Below, one piece after another: positions 26,391 through 35,270 of a stretch of DNA of 43,149 nt; the stretch's first letter is position 1; each line of letters opens with the position of its first letter. The notes beneath the pieces are model-generated. The model worked only from the letters and a program-made list of their open reading frames with translations. It searched no databases and was not told the origin of the DNA. The DNA lies in the NCBI GenBank assembly GCA_017397955.1, contig JAFQHL010000005.1, forward strand, positions 1-43,149, given 5' to 3'. The DNA is from Clostridia bacterium. GTDB taxonomy: Bacteria > Bacillota > Clostridia > Oscillospirales > CAG-382. Position numbers and translations under genes: made by a program.

Positions 26391-27203
26391 TTGAAAGAGC
26401 AATTTATATATTCACAAAAGCCCTTTGGGCATCTTGTAAGCCCCAGCCTTAAAAAAGCGGGCGCGGCGCATCTGTTTACCGCCAAGGAAGGCGGCGTAAG
26501 CACAGGTGTTTACAGCGGTTTTAACTTTGCCGCAGGCTCCGGCAACCCGCCGGACAAATGGGAAAACGTGGTGGAAAACCACCGTATTGCGGCAGAGTAT
26601 TTGGGGCTTTCCGCAGAGGATGTCTGCCGCAGCTACCAAACCCATAGCTCTACGGTTAAAACCGTAGGCAAAGCGCATAGAGGCACGGGGCTGACCAAGC
26701 CGCCTTTTGATATGGGCGTAGACGGTTTGGTTTGCGCTGAGGAAGGGGTTTTGCTTTCCGTGCGTGGCGCGGATTGCGTAACCGTTTTGCTTTACGACGG
26801 TAAAAACCGCGTGTGCGGTGCCTGCCATTCCGGCTGGCGCGGCACTCTTGACAAGATAGCCGCCAAAACCGCAGAGGCAATGTGTGCCATCGGTGCGGAA
26901 AAACGGCACATAGTTGCGGCAATAGGGCCTTCTGCCCGCAGCTGTTGCTACAATGTGGGCGAGGAGCTTTACGAAACCTTTACGGCGGCAGACCCTCAAA
27001 ATCACAGATTCTTTGAAAAACGTGATAATGGGCTGTACCTTGACCTGCAGAACGCGGTTTGCGCCACGCTGGAGGAGGCGGGGCTTATGCCGCAGAATAT
27101 TGCCGACGGGGGCGAGTGCAGTATATGTCGCCCCGACCGTTATTTTTCCCATCGTCGCAGCGGTGTTATGCGCGGAACAATGGCGGCGTTTATAACTTTG
27201 TAA
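26391..27203 (+). CDS. pgeF: YfiH/PgeF family purine nucleoside phosphorylase / laccase-domain protein
   Basis: The 270-residue protein carries the CNF1/YfiH fold: TAKEGGVSTG, SYQTHSSTV, RGADCVTVLL, CHSGWRGTL and AIGPSARSCCYNVGEEL. The conserved His/Cys/His cluster (H of QTHS, C of GADC, H of CHSGW) binds zinc. Members were first called polyphenol oxidases. Later work assigns purine nucleoside phosphorylase/adenosine deaminase activity, or editing of peptidoglycan precursors. I take TTG at 26391 as start, ten bases after AGGAG; the frame upstream overlaps dut. Pairing with dut suggests nucleotide housekeeping. Confidence 0.9.
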   Translation: MKEQFIYSQKPFGHLVSPSLKKAGAAHLFTAKEGGVSTGVYSGFNFAAGSGNPPDKWENVVENHRIAAEYLGLSAEDVCRSYQTHSSTVKTVGKAHRGTGLTKPPFDMGVDGLVCAEEGVLLSVRGADCVTVLLYDGKNRVCGACHSGWRGTLDKIAAKTAEAMCAIGAEKRHIVAAIGPSARSCCYNVGEELYETFTAADPQNHRFFEKRDNGLYLDLQNAVCATLEEAGLMPQNIADGGECSICRPDRYFSHRRSGVMRGTMAAFITL

Positions 27204-27216
27204 AAAAGGAGCTTTT

Positions 27217-28332
27217 ATGGACAGCGTAAAGATTTTTCATATAGCAGACCTGCATCTGGATGCACCCTTTACGGGGATGAATGCGGCAGAGGCGGCAAGC
27301 TGTAAAAACGGGCTTAGAAGCGCCTTTGCCAAGGCGGTACTTGCGGCAAAAAACAGGGGTGTTCAGTTGTTTTTTATAGCGGGTGACCTGTTTGACGGCG
27401 CATTTGTCAGCCCCGACACGGAGGAGTTTTTGGCTGAAAAGTTTGCCTCTTATCCCGAATGTCGCTTTTTCATATCCCCCGGTAACCACGACCCGTATAC
27501 CGCAGGCTCCTTTTACGCTAAAGGGCTTCTTCCCGCCAATGTCCATGTGTTTAAGGATAAGGAGCGCGTGGAGCTTGATGATTTGGGTGTGGATGTATAC
27601 GGCGTGGGCTTTACTTCCGGTGCATGCACCGAAAGCCCGCTTACGGGCTATCCTGCCCTTAGAGCAGACAGGATAAACATCCTTGTGTGCCACGGGGATA
27701 TAGGTGCGGAAAACAGTATTTATGGCCCGATAAAGAAGGAAGATATTGGGCTTTTGCCCTTTGATTACATAGCCTTGGGGCATATCCACAAGGCAAGCGG
27801 TGTTATGGAAAAGAACGGGGTTCACTATGCCTACAGCGGCTGTATAGAAGGCAGAGGCTTTGACGAAACAGGAGATAAAGGCGGTCTTTACGGCACCGTT
27901 TCCAAGGGCGCGGCAGAGCTTTCTCACTTTTCCCTTTCCGTACGCCGTTACGAGACGGTTGAAGTAGACATAAGCGGTATGGAAAGCCGCCTGCAGGTTA
28001 CGGATGCTGTTCGTGATGCCGTAAAGCACTACGGCGGTATGCGGGTGCGGGTGGTACTTACGGGCAGACCTAAAACGGCGTTCTTTATCAGCGCGGATAT
28101 GTTTTCCACGGGCGGCTCTGACCCCGATTACATAGAAATTAAGGACAAAAGCGTACCTGCCCTTGACCTTGGGGTGATAGAGCAGGAAAACACTCTGCGC
28201 GGTGCTTTCTATCGCCGTATGAACGGGCGAATAAACGCGCTTGCAGAGGATGACCCTCAACGTGAAGTGTGCGTTGCCGCCTTAAAGGCAGGGCTTGCCG
28301 CCCTTGACGGCAGAGACCCCACGGAGGTGTAG
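27217..28332 (+). CDS. SbcD/YhaO-type DNA repair exonuclease (metallophosphoesterase)
   Basis: The 371-residue protein begins with the calcineurin-like phosphoesterase motifs IFHIADLHLDAPF, IAGDLFDG, SPGNHDPY, CHGDIG and ALGHIHK, which supply the two-metal site of Mre11/SbcD nucleases. It resembles YhaO more than the canonical SbcD in size and N-terminus. It is followed three bases later by the YhaN-like ATPase, its usual partner. The pair probably processes DNA ends or hairpins like Mre11-Rad50; this is inferred from family. AAAGGA sits seven bases before the ATG. Confidence 0.9.
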   Translation: MDSVKIFHIADLHLDAPFTGMNAAEAASCKNGLRSAFAKAVLAAKNRGVQLFFIAGDLFDGAFVSPDTEEFLAEKFASYPECRFFISPGNHDPYTAGSFYAKGLLPANVHVFKDKERVELDDLGVDVYGVGFTSGACTESPLTGYPALRADRINILVCHGDIGAENSIYGPIKKEDIGLLPFDYIALGHIHKASGVMEKNGVHYAYSGCIEGRGFDETGDKGGLYGTVSKGAAELSHFSLSVRRYETVEVDISGMESRLQVTDAVRDAVKHYGGMRVRVVLTGRPKTAFFISADMFSTGGSDPDYIEIKDKSVPALDLGVIEQENTLRGAFYRRMNGRINALAEDDPQREVCVAALKAGLAALDGRDPTEV

Positions 28333-28335
28333 GCT

Positions 28336-30486
28336 TTGAAAAAAGATTTAAAGATAGAACGTTTAAATATAGCGGCGTTTGGTAAGCTAAGCGAAAAGGA
28401 TATAGAGCTTGACCCCAAGATAAACCTTATAAGCGCCCCTAACGAGGGTGGCAAGACCACCCTTGCGGCTTTTATTCGCTTTGCCCTTTACGGCTTTAAG
28501 GGTAAAAGCCAAAGCATAACGGATAACCCTAAAAAAATGTATATGCCTTGGTCGGGTGCGGCAGCATCGGGCGCCATTACTATGCAGGGCGACAGGCGCA
28601 TAAGGATAGAGCGTAGCGTGGTTGGCAACAAGGAAACCGCCCAGTGTACGGATTCTGCCACGGGAGCACCTCTTTACAGTGCCGATTTCGGCGAGGAGCT
28701 GTTTGGTGTAGGCTGTGATATTTTTGAAAAAACCTTGTTTCTTTCCACGGCAGAGCCGCCAAAAAGCAAGGATACAGAGCTGGCAGACCGTCTGCAAAAC
28801 CTTGTGTTTTCCGCCGACGAGCAAATAAGCGAAGAAAAGGCGGAAAAATTGCTTACCAAGCACAAAAACGCTCTTAAGGGCAGGACGGCGGGCAGCGGCA
28901 GGATATATCAGCTGGAAACCGACAGCGCCCGTCTTGCGGAAAGACTGCGTACAGAGCGCGCCGCCACAGAGGAACTTGCGGTGCTGGAGGCAGAAGCCGC
29001 AAAAACGGCGGAGGAAATAATACATAGGCAGGAAGAAGAAGCGTTGGCAGAAGCCGCCCTTAAGAATTATGAAAAGTATGAGGCTTATGAGCTGTTGGCA
29101 GAGCGTGAGCGATTGGCAGAGGATGCGGCGCGAAAGTCCAAGGCGGCAGAAAACGGAAGCATAGGTCTTGCGGAGATAGAGGGTTTGCAGGAGCTTAAAT
29201 CTGCTTTTGACAAGGCGGTAGACCGCCGCAAGGACAAAGAGGCAGAGTATAACGAGCTTGCCGCGGAAAAATCCGGCGGCGGAGCAGAGGAGCTTGCAAG
29301 GGCAGAGGCGGCAAAGGCAAAACGCAAAAGGTTTAAAGGCTTGTTAATAGCATCGGTGGCAGTATTTGCCCTGTGTTTGCTGTTTAAGCTTGCATGCACT
29401 TTTGTTCCCGCTTTAAACCCCTACAGCAATTACGCCCTTGTAGTTGCGGCAATAGCCGCAGGCAGTATTGCAGGTGCCTACGGTGCAATGTCTTCTGCAC
29501 TGAAAACGGCGGGCTTTAAAACCGTGGAGGAGCTTGAGGATGCCATAGAGGAAGGCGCGCAACAAGCAGAACTGTTTAAACTTAACGCCGCCCGTACCGC
29601 CGCCGCGGCAGATGCGGTTGAGGAAGCAAAAACGTCAGAGGCGCAGGCAAAGGAAAAGCTTGATTTTGCGCTGAGTGCTTACGGTAGTACCGCAGAGGAC
29701 GGAGATGCCGCCATAAGTGAGCTTTTAAGACAGCATATAGAAGCGGAAACCCTAAAGGCACAAGCAAAAAGTGCCGCTACCGCCCTTGAGGTTTTTGAGG
29801 GCAGACACAGTGTGGAAAGCCTTAAAGCTATGGCAGAGGGTGCGGTAAAGCCCACAAAGGAAAAGGCGCAGCTTGAAATAGAGAAAAAAGCGGCAAGTCA
29901 GCGCATAGCTATGTACAAGGACAAACTGGCACAGATAAAACAGCGCATTGTTGCTATAAAGGCAATGGGCTACAACCCGCTTTCCACTGCCGAGGAGCTT
30001 TCTTATGTTCAAAGTGAGCTGGTAAAAGCAAAGGCGCGCTACGATGCGCTGAGCATTGCTTTAGAGGAGCTTAGCGCGGCGGGGGAGGAGATGAAATCCT
30101 CCATATCTCCCCGTTTGGCAAGTCTTGCGGGCGGTTATTTTTCCAAGCTGACCGAGGGTGCCCACATCAGCCTTGAGCTGGACACAAAGCTGGCACTAAG
30201 CTGTGATAGTCCTTACGGACAAAAAAGCGGCGAGCATTTAAGTCGCGGCGCGCGGGATGGGGTATACATCTGTCTGCGTATGGCGCTCATTGACCTGCTG
30301 TTTGAGGGCAGGAAGGTGCCATTTATATTGGATGATGCTTTTGCACACATTGACCCGCCAAGGCTAAAGCGTATGATAGCCATATTGGCAGAAAGTGGGC
30401 ATCAGCTTATAATCAGCAGTTGCAGCGGCAGAGAGGAAGCCGCACTGGCAGAGCTTGGATTGGAGTACAAGCATATAAACTTATAA
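28336..30486 (+). CDS. YhaN/SbcC-like AAA ATPase with membrane hairpin in the coiled coil
   Basis: The 716-residue protein has an N-terminal ATPase half (LNIAAFGKLSEKDIEL, Walker A SAPNEGGKTTL at about 33-43). A long Glu/Ala-rich coiled coil follows, interrupted at about residues 335-380 by two hydrophobic helices. The C-terminal half carries the signature LSRGARDGVYICLRMAL, Walker B PFILDDAFAHID and the switch LIISSC. This is Rad50/SbcC architecture, but the arms are short and the zinc hook is replaced by a transmembrane hairpin, as in YhaN. It probably works with the preceding nuclease at the membrane. The TTG start at 28336 follows GGAGG by eight bases. B. subtilis YhaN is clearly longer. 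Confidence 0.87.
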   Translation: MKKDLKIERLNIAAFGKLSEKDIELDPKINLISAPNEGGKTTLAAFIRFALYGFKGKSQSITDNPKKMYMPWSGAAASGAITMQGDRRIRIERSVVGNKETAQCTDSATGAPLYSADFGEELFGVGCDIFEKTLFLSTAEPPKSKDTELADRLQNLVFSADEQISEEKAEKLLTKHKNALKGRTAGSGRIYQLETDSARLAERLRTERAATEELAVLEAEAAKTAEEIIHRQEEEALAEAALKNYEKYEAYELLAERERLAEDAARKSKAAENGSIGLAEIEGLQELKSAFDKAVDRRKDKEAEYNELAAEKSGGGAEELARAEAAKAKRKRFKGLLIASVAVFALCLLFKLACTFVPALNPYSNYALVVAAIAAGSIAGAYGAMSSALKTAGFKTVEELEDAIEEGAQQAELFKLNAARTAAAADAVEEAKTSEAQAKEKLDFALSAYGSTAEDGDAAISELLRQHIEAETLKAQAKSAATALEVFEGRHSVESLKAMAEGAVKPTKEKAQLEIEKKAASQRIAMYKDKLAQIKQRIVAIKAMGYNPLSTAEELSYVQSELVKAKARYDALSIALEELSAAGEEMKSSISPRLASLAGGYFSKLTEGAHISLELDTKLALSCDSPYGQKSGEHLSRGARDGVYICLRMALIDLLFEGRKVPFILDDAFAHIDPPRLKRMIAILAESGHQLIISSCSGREEAALAELGLEYKHINL

Positions 30487-30499
30487 AAAGAGGAAATTT

Positions 30500-32527
30500 A
30501 TGGCTGTTAACAGGGATACTCCCCTACGTTTTATAAAGGGTGTGGGCGAGGCTACGGGCAACAAGCTTGCAAAACTGGGCCTTATTACCGCAGGCGATTT
30601 AATTGAGTTTTTTCCGCGCCGTTACGAGTACAGGGATGAGCTGTACCTTCTTGCGGACGCGCCTCTTGGCGATCCTTGCGCTACGGTGCTTACGGTATGC
30701 TCTGCTCCCTCTCTGCGATACGGCAACAAAAACATAAGCTACGTTAAGGTTAACGCCTGCGACCAAAGCGGTACAGCCACCCTTACTTTTTTTAATCAGC
30801 CGTGGATGGAAAAATCCCTTGTTTACGGCAGAAAATTCAGAGTATGGGGGAAGGTGGAGCGTTACGGTTACAGTTTTCAGATAAGCTCTCCGGAAATAGA
30901 GCCGTACAGCGAAGACCTGCCAAAGGTGTTGCCTATATATCCGCTTACCAAGGGTGTAAACCAACAGCTTATACGACGTTTGGTCAAGGCTGTGGAGGCG
31001 TGTATTGAGGAGGAGCACAACCCCATACCTCCGGAGATTATACAAGCCCAAGGGCTTATGGAAAGGAACGCGGCTGTACGTGCCTTGCACTTCCCTCAAA
31101 ACAGGGAATCGGTGGAGAAAGCAAAGCGCAGTCTTGCTTTTGAGGAGCTTATACTGTTTCAGCTTGCTTTGCGGCGGGTACGCGGCTCTGTAAATCGCGG
31201 ACTTGCCACGGCAATGAGCTACAAGGATACAGGTATAGGCAAATTCTTTACCGCCTTGCCGTTCTCCCTTACAAACGCCCAAGAACGGGTTGTAAAAGAG
31301 GTCTTTGCCGACCTGTGCAGAGAGACCCCCATGTGTCGTATGGTACAGGGCGACGTGGGCTGCGGCAAAACAGTTATTGCCGCCGCTGCCATGGCATTTG
31401 CGGTAAAAAACGGTCTTCAATGCGCTATGATGGCACCTACGGAAATTCTTGCAAATCAGCACTTTATAACGCTGGGCAAGCTCTTTGAGGGCTTTGGAAT
31501 AGAGCTTGCATTGCTTACGGGCAGTACAAGCGCCAAGGAAAAACGCCGCATAAAATCAGGTTTGTCAGAGGGCAGTATACAGGCGGTGGTGGGCACCAAC
31601 GCCATTATCCAAAAGGATGTGGAGTACAAAAATTTAGGGCTTGTCATCACCGATGAGCAACACCGTTTCGGCGTGTTGCAAAGGGCGGCACTGGCAGATA
31701 AATCCACAATTCGTCAGCCCCATTCGCTGGTAATGTCTGCCACACCCATCCCCCGCAGTCTTTCCCTTATTCTGTACGGGGATATGGATATAAGCATAAT
31801 CGACAGTCTCCCCCCCGGCAGGCAGGTCATAGAGACCCGCTGTGTGGGCGAGGAAAAACGGCAGGCGGTATACGATTTCATCAACAAACAAATAGCAAAA
31901 GGGCGTCAGGCGTATATAATCTGCCCCTTGGTAGAGGACGGCGAAGGCACCGCAGATGATAAAAAGAGCGTGGAAAGCTATAAGGCGCTGTTTGCCAAAG
32001 CGCTTCCAAATGTGAGTGCACTGTGCCTTCACGGCAGGATGAAGGGCAAGGAGAAGGATGAAGTTATGAGCGCATTTGAGCGCGGTGAGGCTTCGGTACT
32101 TATCTCCACCACCGTAGTGGAGGTAGGCGTAAATGTGCCTAACGCTACGGTGATGCTTATAGAAAATGCGGAATGCTTTGGGCTTTCACAGTTGCATCAG
32201 CTTCGCGGCAGAGTGGGCAGAGGCGACCATAAGTCTTTTTGCATAATGCTTACGGATAAAGCAAGTGCGCGGCTGGAGGTGCTGTGCGAGACCACCGATG
32301 GTTTTAAGATAGCGGAGGCAGACCTTGCCGCCCGCGGCCCCGGCGATTTCTTTGGTGCACGCCAAAGCGGAGATGCTCGTTTTGCACACGCAAGCTCTGC
32401 GGATATTCCGCTTATAGAAACAACCCGCAATTTGGCGGCAAGTCTTGAAAAACACCCCTCACCCGTACTTGAGGAGGCGGTGCGCCGATATCTTGGCGGG
32501 TTGGGAAGTGAAAATATATTCAACTGA
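30500..32527 (+). CDS. recG: ATP-dependent DNA helicase RecG
   Basis: The 675-residue helicase has the wedge/OB domain at about 50-150 (TLTFFNQPW, KVERYGYSFQISSPE). Superfamily 2 motifs follow: MVQGDVGCGKTVIAAAA (Walker A), MAPTEILANQH, ITDEQHRFGVLQR (DEQH box), MSATPIPRSL, STTVVEVGVNVPNATV and QLRGRVGRG. A C-terminal TRG-like DLAARGPGDFFGARQSG completes it. It regresses stalled replication forks and remodels Holliday junctions. Length is typical. GAGGA precedes the ATG and the gene follows the YhaN-like gene by 13 bases, so three DNA-repair genes sit together. Confidence 0.97.
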   Translation: MAVNRDTPLRFIKGVGEATGNKLAKLGLITAGDLIEFFPRRYEYRDELYLLADAPLGDPCATVLTVCSAPSLRYGNKNISYVKVNACDQSGTATLTFFNQPWMEKSLVYGRKFRVWGKVERYGYSFQISSPEIEPYSEDLPKVLPIYPLTKGVNQQLIRRLVKAVEACIEEEHNPIPPEIIQAQGLMERNAAVRALHFPQNRESVEKAKRSLAFEELILFQLALRRVRGSVNRGLATAMSYKDTGIGKFFTALPFSLTNAQERVVKEVFADLCRETPMCRMVQGDVGCGKTVIAAAAMAFAVKNGLQCAMMAPTEILANQHFITLGKLFEGFGIELALLTGSTSAKEKRRIKSGLSEGSIQAVVGTNAIIQKDVEYKNLGLVITDEQHRFGVLQRAALADKSTIRQPHSLVMSATPIPRSLSLILYGDMDISIIDSLPPGRQVIETRCVGEEKRQAVYDFINKQIAKGRQAYIICPLVEDGEGTADDKKSVESYKALFAKALPNVSALCLHGRMKGKEKDEVMSAFERGEASVLISTTVVEVGVNVPNATVMLIENAECFGLSQLHQLRGRVGRGDHKSFCIMLTDKASARLEVLCETTDGFKIAEADLAARGPGDFFGARQSGDARFAHASSADIPLIETTRNLAASLEKHPSPVLEEAVRRYLGGLGSENIFN

Positions 32528-32540
32528 GAGAGCAAATTTT

Positions 32541-33506
32541 ATGGAGATAAACGGACTTAAACTTAAAAACGGGCTTATGCTTGCCCCTATGGCGGGCGTA
32601 ACCGATATGGCTTTTCGCGCTCTGTGTGCGGAGTTTGGGGCGGAGTACTGTATAACGGAGATGATTTCCGCCAAGGCGGTGTGCTTTGGCGACAAAAAAA
32701 CCGCCGCCCTTGCGCGCCCCGCGGAGGGGGAAAGGGTAGCGATACAGATTTTCGGTAGCGAGCCCTATTATATGGCAAAGGCGGCGGCAGAGCTCCTTAA
32801 ATACGCCCCTGTTGCCATCGACATCAATATGGGGTGCCCCGTGCCTAAATGCGTTAAAAGCGGAGAGGGCAGTGCACTTATGAAAAACCCCGAGCTTTGC
32901 GGAAGGATAGTGGCAGAGGTAAAATCCGCCGTGAATGTTCCTGTTGGTGTAAAAATGCGTACGGGCTTTGACGATGCCCACAAAAACGCTCTTGAAGTGG
33001 CAAAACGTGTAGAGGATGCAGGCGCGGCTTACGTATGTGTCCACGGCAGGACGCGGGCGCAGATGTATTCGGGTTGTGCAGAGCGTGACACCCTTAAATC
33101 GGTCAAGGCGGCGCTTAGTATCCCCGTAATAGGTAACGGCGATATCAAATGCGGTGCGGACGCCGTAAGCATGGTGGCGGAAACAGGCTGCGATGCGGTG
33201 GCGGTGGGCAGAGGAGCTATGGGCAGACCCTGGATGTTTGCCGAGCTTGCTGCGGTAATAGAAGGCAGGGAGTACATACCGACCACGGCAGAGGAAAAGT
33301 ACGCCGCCGTGGCAAAGCATATAAGGGCGGCGGTGGCAAACAAGGGGGCTCATGTGGCTATACCCGAATTGAGAAAACACCTTGCGTGGTATTCCAAGGG
33401 GCTTTACGGCTCTGCGGCGCTACGCAACCGCGTAACAAGCGTTTGTACCGAGAGGGAAGCTCTTGACGTTGCAGAGGCTATGTTCTTCCCTGAAAAAGCA
33501 GAATAA
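32541..33506 (+). CDS. dus: tRNA-dihydrouridine synthase
   Basis: The 321-residue FMN-dependent enzyme reduces uridine to dihydrouridine in tRNA. Visible Dus motifs are LAPMAGVTDMAFR (FMN site), EMISAKAV, IDINMGCPVPKC with the catalytic cysteine, VHGRTRAQMYSG and VIGNGDIK. It is of the DusB-like type common beside recG-type housekeeping genes, but the exact tRNA position cannot be read from sequence. The frame opens further upstream inside recG. The ATG at 32541, 13 bases after the recG stop, is where homology begins. The operon terminator follows at 33534. Confidence 0.93.
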   Translation: MEINGLKLKNGLMLAPMAGVTDMAFRALCAEFGAEYCITEMISAKAVCFGDKKTAALARPAEGERVAIQIFGSEPYYMAKAAAELLKYAPVAIDINMGCPVPKCVKSGEGSALMKNPELCGRIVAEVKSAVNVPVGVKMRTGFDDAHKNALEVAKRVEDAGAAYVCVHGRTRAQMYSGCAERDTLKSVKAALSIPVIGNGDIKCGADAVSMVAETGCDAVAVGRGAMGRPWMFAELAAVIEGREYIPTTAEEKYAAVAKHIRAAVANKGAHVAIPELRKHLAWYSKGLYGSAALRNRVTSVCTEREALDVAEAMFFPEKAE

Positions 33507-33533
33507 TACGGCAAATAATGAAGAACTAAAAAG

Positions 33534-33568
33534 AAGGCTTTTGGGCGATTGTCCAAAAGCCTTTTTTT
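33534..33568 (+). terminator. Intrinsic terminator of the dut-dus operon
   Basis: An 11-bp stem (AAGGCTTTTGG/CCAAAAGCCTT) around a short loop is followed by a T run, 27 bases after the dus stop codon. The T run is also the first part of the neighbouring palindromic element. Confidence 0.88.
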
Positions 33569-33610
33569 CGGGGCCCCCAAGAAGTCGACAGACTTCTTGG
33601 GGTGATTAGT
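33562..33610. repeat. Palindromic intergenic element, unit 1
   Basis: It starts TTTTTTTCGGGGCCCCC and carries a perfect 12-bp inverted repeat CCCCAAGAAGTC / GACTTCTTGGGG (33575-33586 and 33591-33602, loop GACA). It ends TGATTAGT. Its left and right ends match unit 2 while the arms differ. Confidence 0.7.
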
Positions 33611-33615
33611 CTTTG

Positions 33616-33666
33616 TTTTTTTCGGGGTCCCCGTCACGAACGAAGTGAGTTATGGGGGATATTAGT
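33616..33666. repeat. Palindromic intergenic element, unit 2
   Basis: It starts TTTTTTTCGGGGTCCCC, has a weaker inverted repeat (CCCCGTCAC ... GTGAGTTATGGGG) and ends GATATTAGT. The last bases contain the proS stop codon, so the element abuts or invades the end of that gene. No U run follows the stem in the proS direction, so it is not an ordinary proS terminator. Confidence 0.65.
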
Positions 33667-35098
33667 ACGCCTTACCCCAGTAAAGAAGGTGCTTTGCTTC
33701 CTTACCGCAGCAAACACATTTGGTATCAACTGCTTCACCTTCAAAGGGGATACAACGGCTGCAAACGCCGGTCTTTTCCTTAACCGCGTCCTCACAAGCC
33801 TCGTCGCCGCACCACATAGCCTTAACAAAACCGTCACCGTTTTCTTCAAGACATTTGATAATCTCATCGGTGCTGTGGCAGGTGTAGGTCTTCTTTTCTC
33901 TGTTCTCAAGAGCCTTTGCAAACATAAGCTCGTTTGCTTCGCTAAGCTTCTGTTCAACAGCATCCTCAATACCTTTAAGGGGCAGGGAAATCTTTTCGCC
34001 GTTAACGCGCAGGCACACTACGCACTGACCGTTTTCAATATCGCGGGGCCCAAGCTCTATTCTAAGGGGAACACCCTTCATTTCATATTCCGCAAACTTC
34101 CAGCCTGCAGAGTTATCGCTGTCATCCAGCTTTACGCGGATGCGCTTAGAAAGCTTTTCTCTAAGTGCTTCGCAAGCCTCAAGCACGCCTTCCTTATGCT
34201 GTGCAACGGGGATAATAACCGCCTGTACCGGTGCAACGGCAGGGGGAAGCACAAGACCGTTATCGTCACCATGCGTCATAATGATTGCGCCGATAAGACG
34301 GGTGGTAACGCCCCAGCTGGTCTGGAAGGGGTTAACCTTTTTGTTTTCTCTGTCGGTATAGGTAATGTCAAACGCCTTTGCAAATCCGTCACCAAAGAAG
34401 TGGCTGGTGCCTGCCTGAAGTGCCTTACCGTCGTGCATAAGTGCTTCTATACAGTATGTAGAAACCGCACCTGCAAACTTATCGCTTTCGGTCTTCTTGC
34501 CCTTAACCACGGGCATGGCAAGATACTTCTCACAAAAGTCCGCATAAATATCCAACATCTGCTCAGTTTCTCTTATAGCCTCAGCCTCGGTAGCGTGTAT
34601 GGTGTGCCCTTCCTGCCACAAAAACTCTCTGCTTCTAAGGAAGGGGCGGGTGGTCTTTTCCCAACGTACAACGCTAACCCACTGGTTATAAAGCTTGGGC
34701 AGGTCGCGGTAAGAATGGATTATATTTGCATAATGTTCACAAAATAAAGTTTCGGACGTGGGGCGCACACAAAGTCTGTCCTCAAGCACTTCCTTACCGC
34801 CCATGGTAACCCACGCAACCTCAGGCGCAAAACCTTCTACATGGTCCTTTTCCTTTTGCAAAAGGCTTTCGGGTATAAACATAGGCATACAAACGTTTTC
34901 GTGCCCTGTGGCTTTAAACATACCGTCAAGTATTCTCTGTATATTTTCCCAAATGGCATATCCGTAAGGACGTATAACCATACAGCCCTTAACGCTGGTG
35001 TACTCAATCAGTTCTGCCTTTTTAACAATATCGGTATACCACTTGGCAAAATCCTCATCTCTGGAGGTTATCGCCTCAACTTTTTTCTTTTCTGCCAT
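33662..35098 (-). CDS. proS: Prolyl-tRNA synthetase (archaeal/eukaryote-type)
   Basis: The 478-residue class II synthetase charges tRNA-Pro. Its short form lacks the editing insert. It shows the class II motifs ([17 protein letters not shown] near 40; [32 protein letters not shown] motif 2 region) and ATR-type motif 3 ([17 protein letters not shown]). The C-terminal zinc domain has the cysteines CSRC and CVCC and ends in an aromatic KAY, as usual for this type. The frame extends to 35206, but homology and AGGGGAG eight bases upstream fix the ATG at 35098. It is a single-gene transcript with its own promoter. The roughly 70-base leader is too short for a T-box. Confidence 0.96.
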   Translation of the reverse strand: MAEKKKVEAITSRDEDFAKWYTDIVKKAELIEYTSVKGCMVIRPYGYAIWENIQRILDGMFKATGHENVCMPMFIPESLLQKEKDHVEGFAPEVAWVTMGGKEVLEDRLCVRPTSETLFCEHYANIIHSYRDLPKLYNQWVSVVRWEKTTRPFLRSREFLWQEGHTIHATEAEAIRETEQMLDIYADFCEKYLAMPVVKGKKTESDKFAGAVSTYCIEALMHDGKALQAGTSHFFGDGFAKAFDITYTDRENKKVNPFQTSWGVTTRLIGAIIMTHGDDNGLVLPPAVAPVQAVIIPVAQHKEGVLEACEALREKLSKRIRVKLDDSDNSAGWKFAEYEMKGVPLRIELGPRDIENGQCVVCLRVNGEKISLPLKGIEDAVEQKLSEANELMFAKALENREKKTYTCHSTDEIIKCLEENGDGFVKAMWCGDEACEDAVKEKTGVCSRCIPFEGEAVDTKCVCCGKEAKHLLYWGKAY

Positions 35099-35139
35099 AA
35101 ACTTATCTCCCCTGAACAAAATAAATTGCAAACAAACTA

Positions 35140-35168
35140 TTGTATTTTTGCACAAAGTTATGTATAAT
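35140..35168 (+). promoter_or_regulatory. Possible promoter for the repeat protein gene
   Basis: TATAAT at 35163-35168, preceded 17 bases upstream by TTGTAT, lies about 100 bases before the ATG at 35271. The -35 match is only partial. The site lies just beyond the -10 box of the divergent proS promoter, so the two transcripts would overlap. Confidence 0.45.
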
Positions 35169-35177
35169 GTATTTAGC

Positions 35178-35206
35178 AGTATAGCACCTTTTTGGTTTTC
35201 TGTCAA
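35178..35206 (-). promoter_or_regulatory. Sigma-A-type promoter of proS
   Basis: On the minus strand TTGACA (35201-35206) and TATACT (35178-35183) are 17 bases apart. The predicted leader to the proS ATG at 35098 is about 70 bases. Confidence 0.75.
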
Positions 35207-35270
35207 CTGCGTTTGGGCAATTTTAGCAAAGCTTTGCCCCGATATACTTAATTTTTACGGAGGATTTTTG

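Noticed and set aside
27190..28260. Long minus-strand open frame (356 codons) opposite the YhaO-like nuclease gene
   Set aside because: No recognisable protein, and the opposite strand codes for a clear metallophosphoesterase. It is an antisense shadow of a GC-rich gene, as are those at 26412-27152, 30599-31462 and 32520-33380.
33602..34747. Plus-strand open frame (381 codons) opposite proS
   Set aside because: It is Cys/Leu/Phe-rich with no domain, while the minus strand encodes a complete prolyl-tRNA synthetase.
35099..35177. T-box or other riboswitch in front of proS
   Set aside because: The leader is only about 70 bases, with no specifier-type stem or terminator/antiterminator pair.
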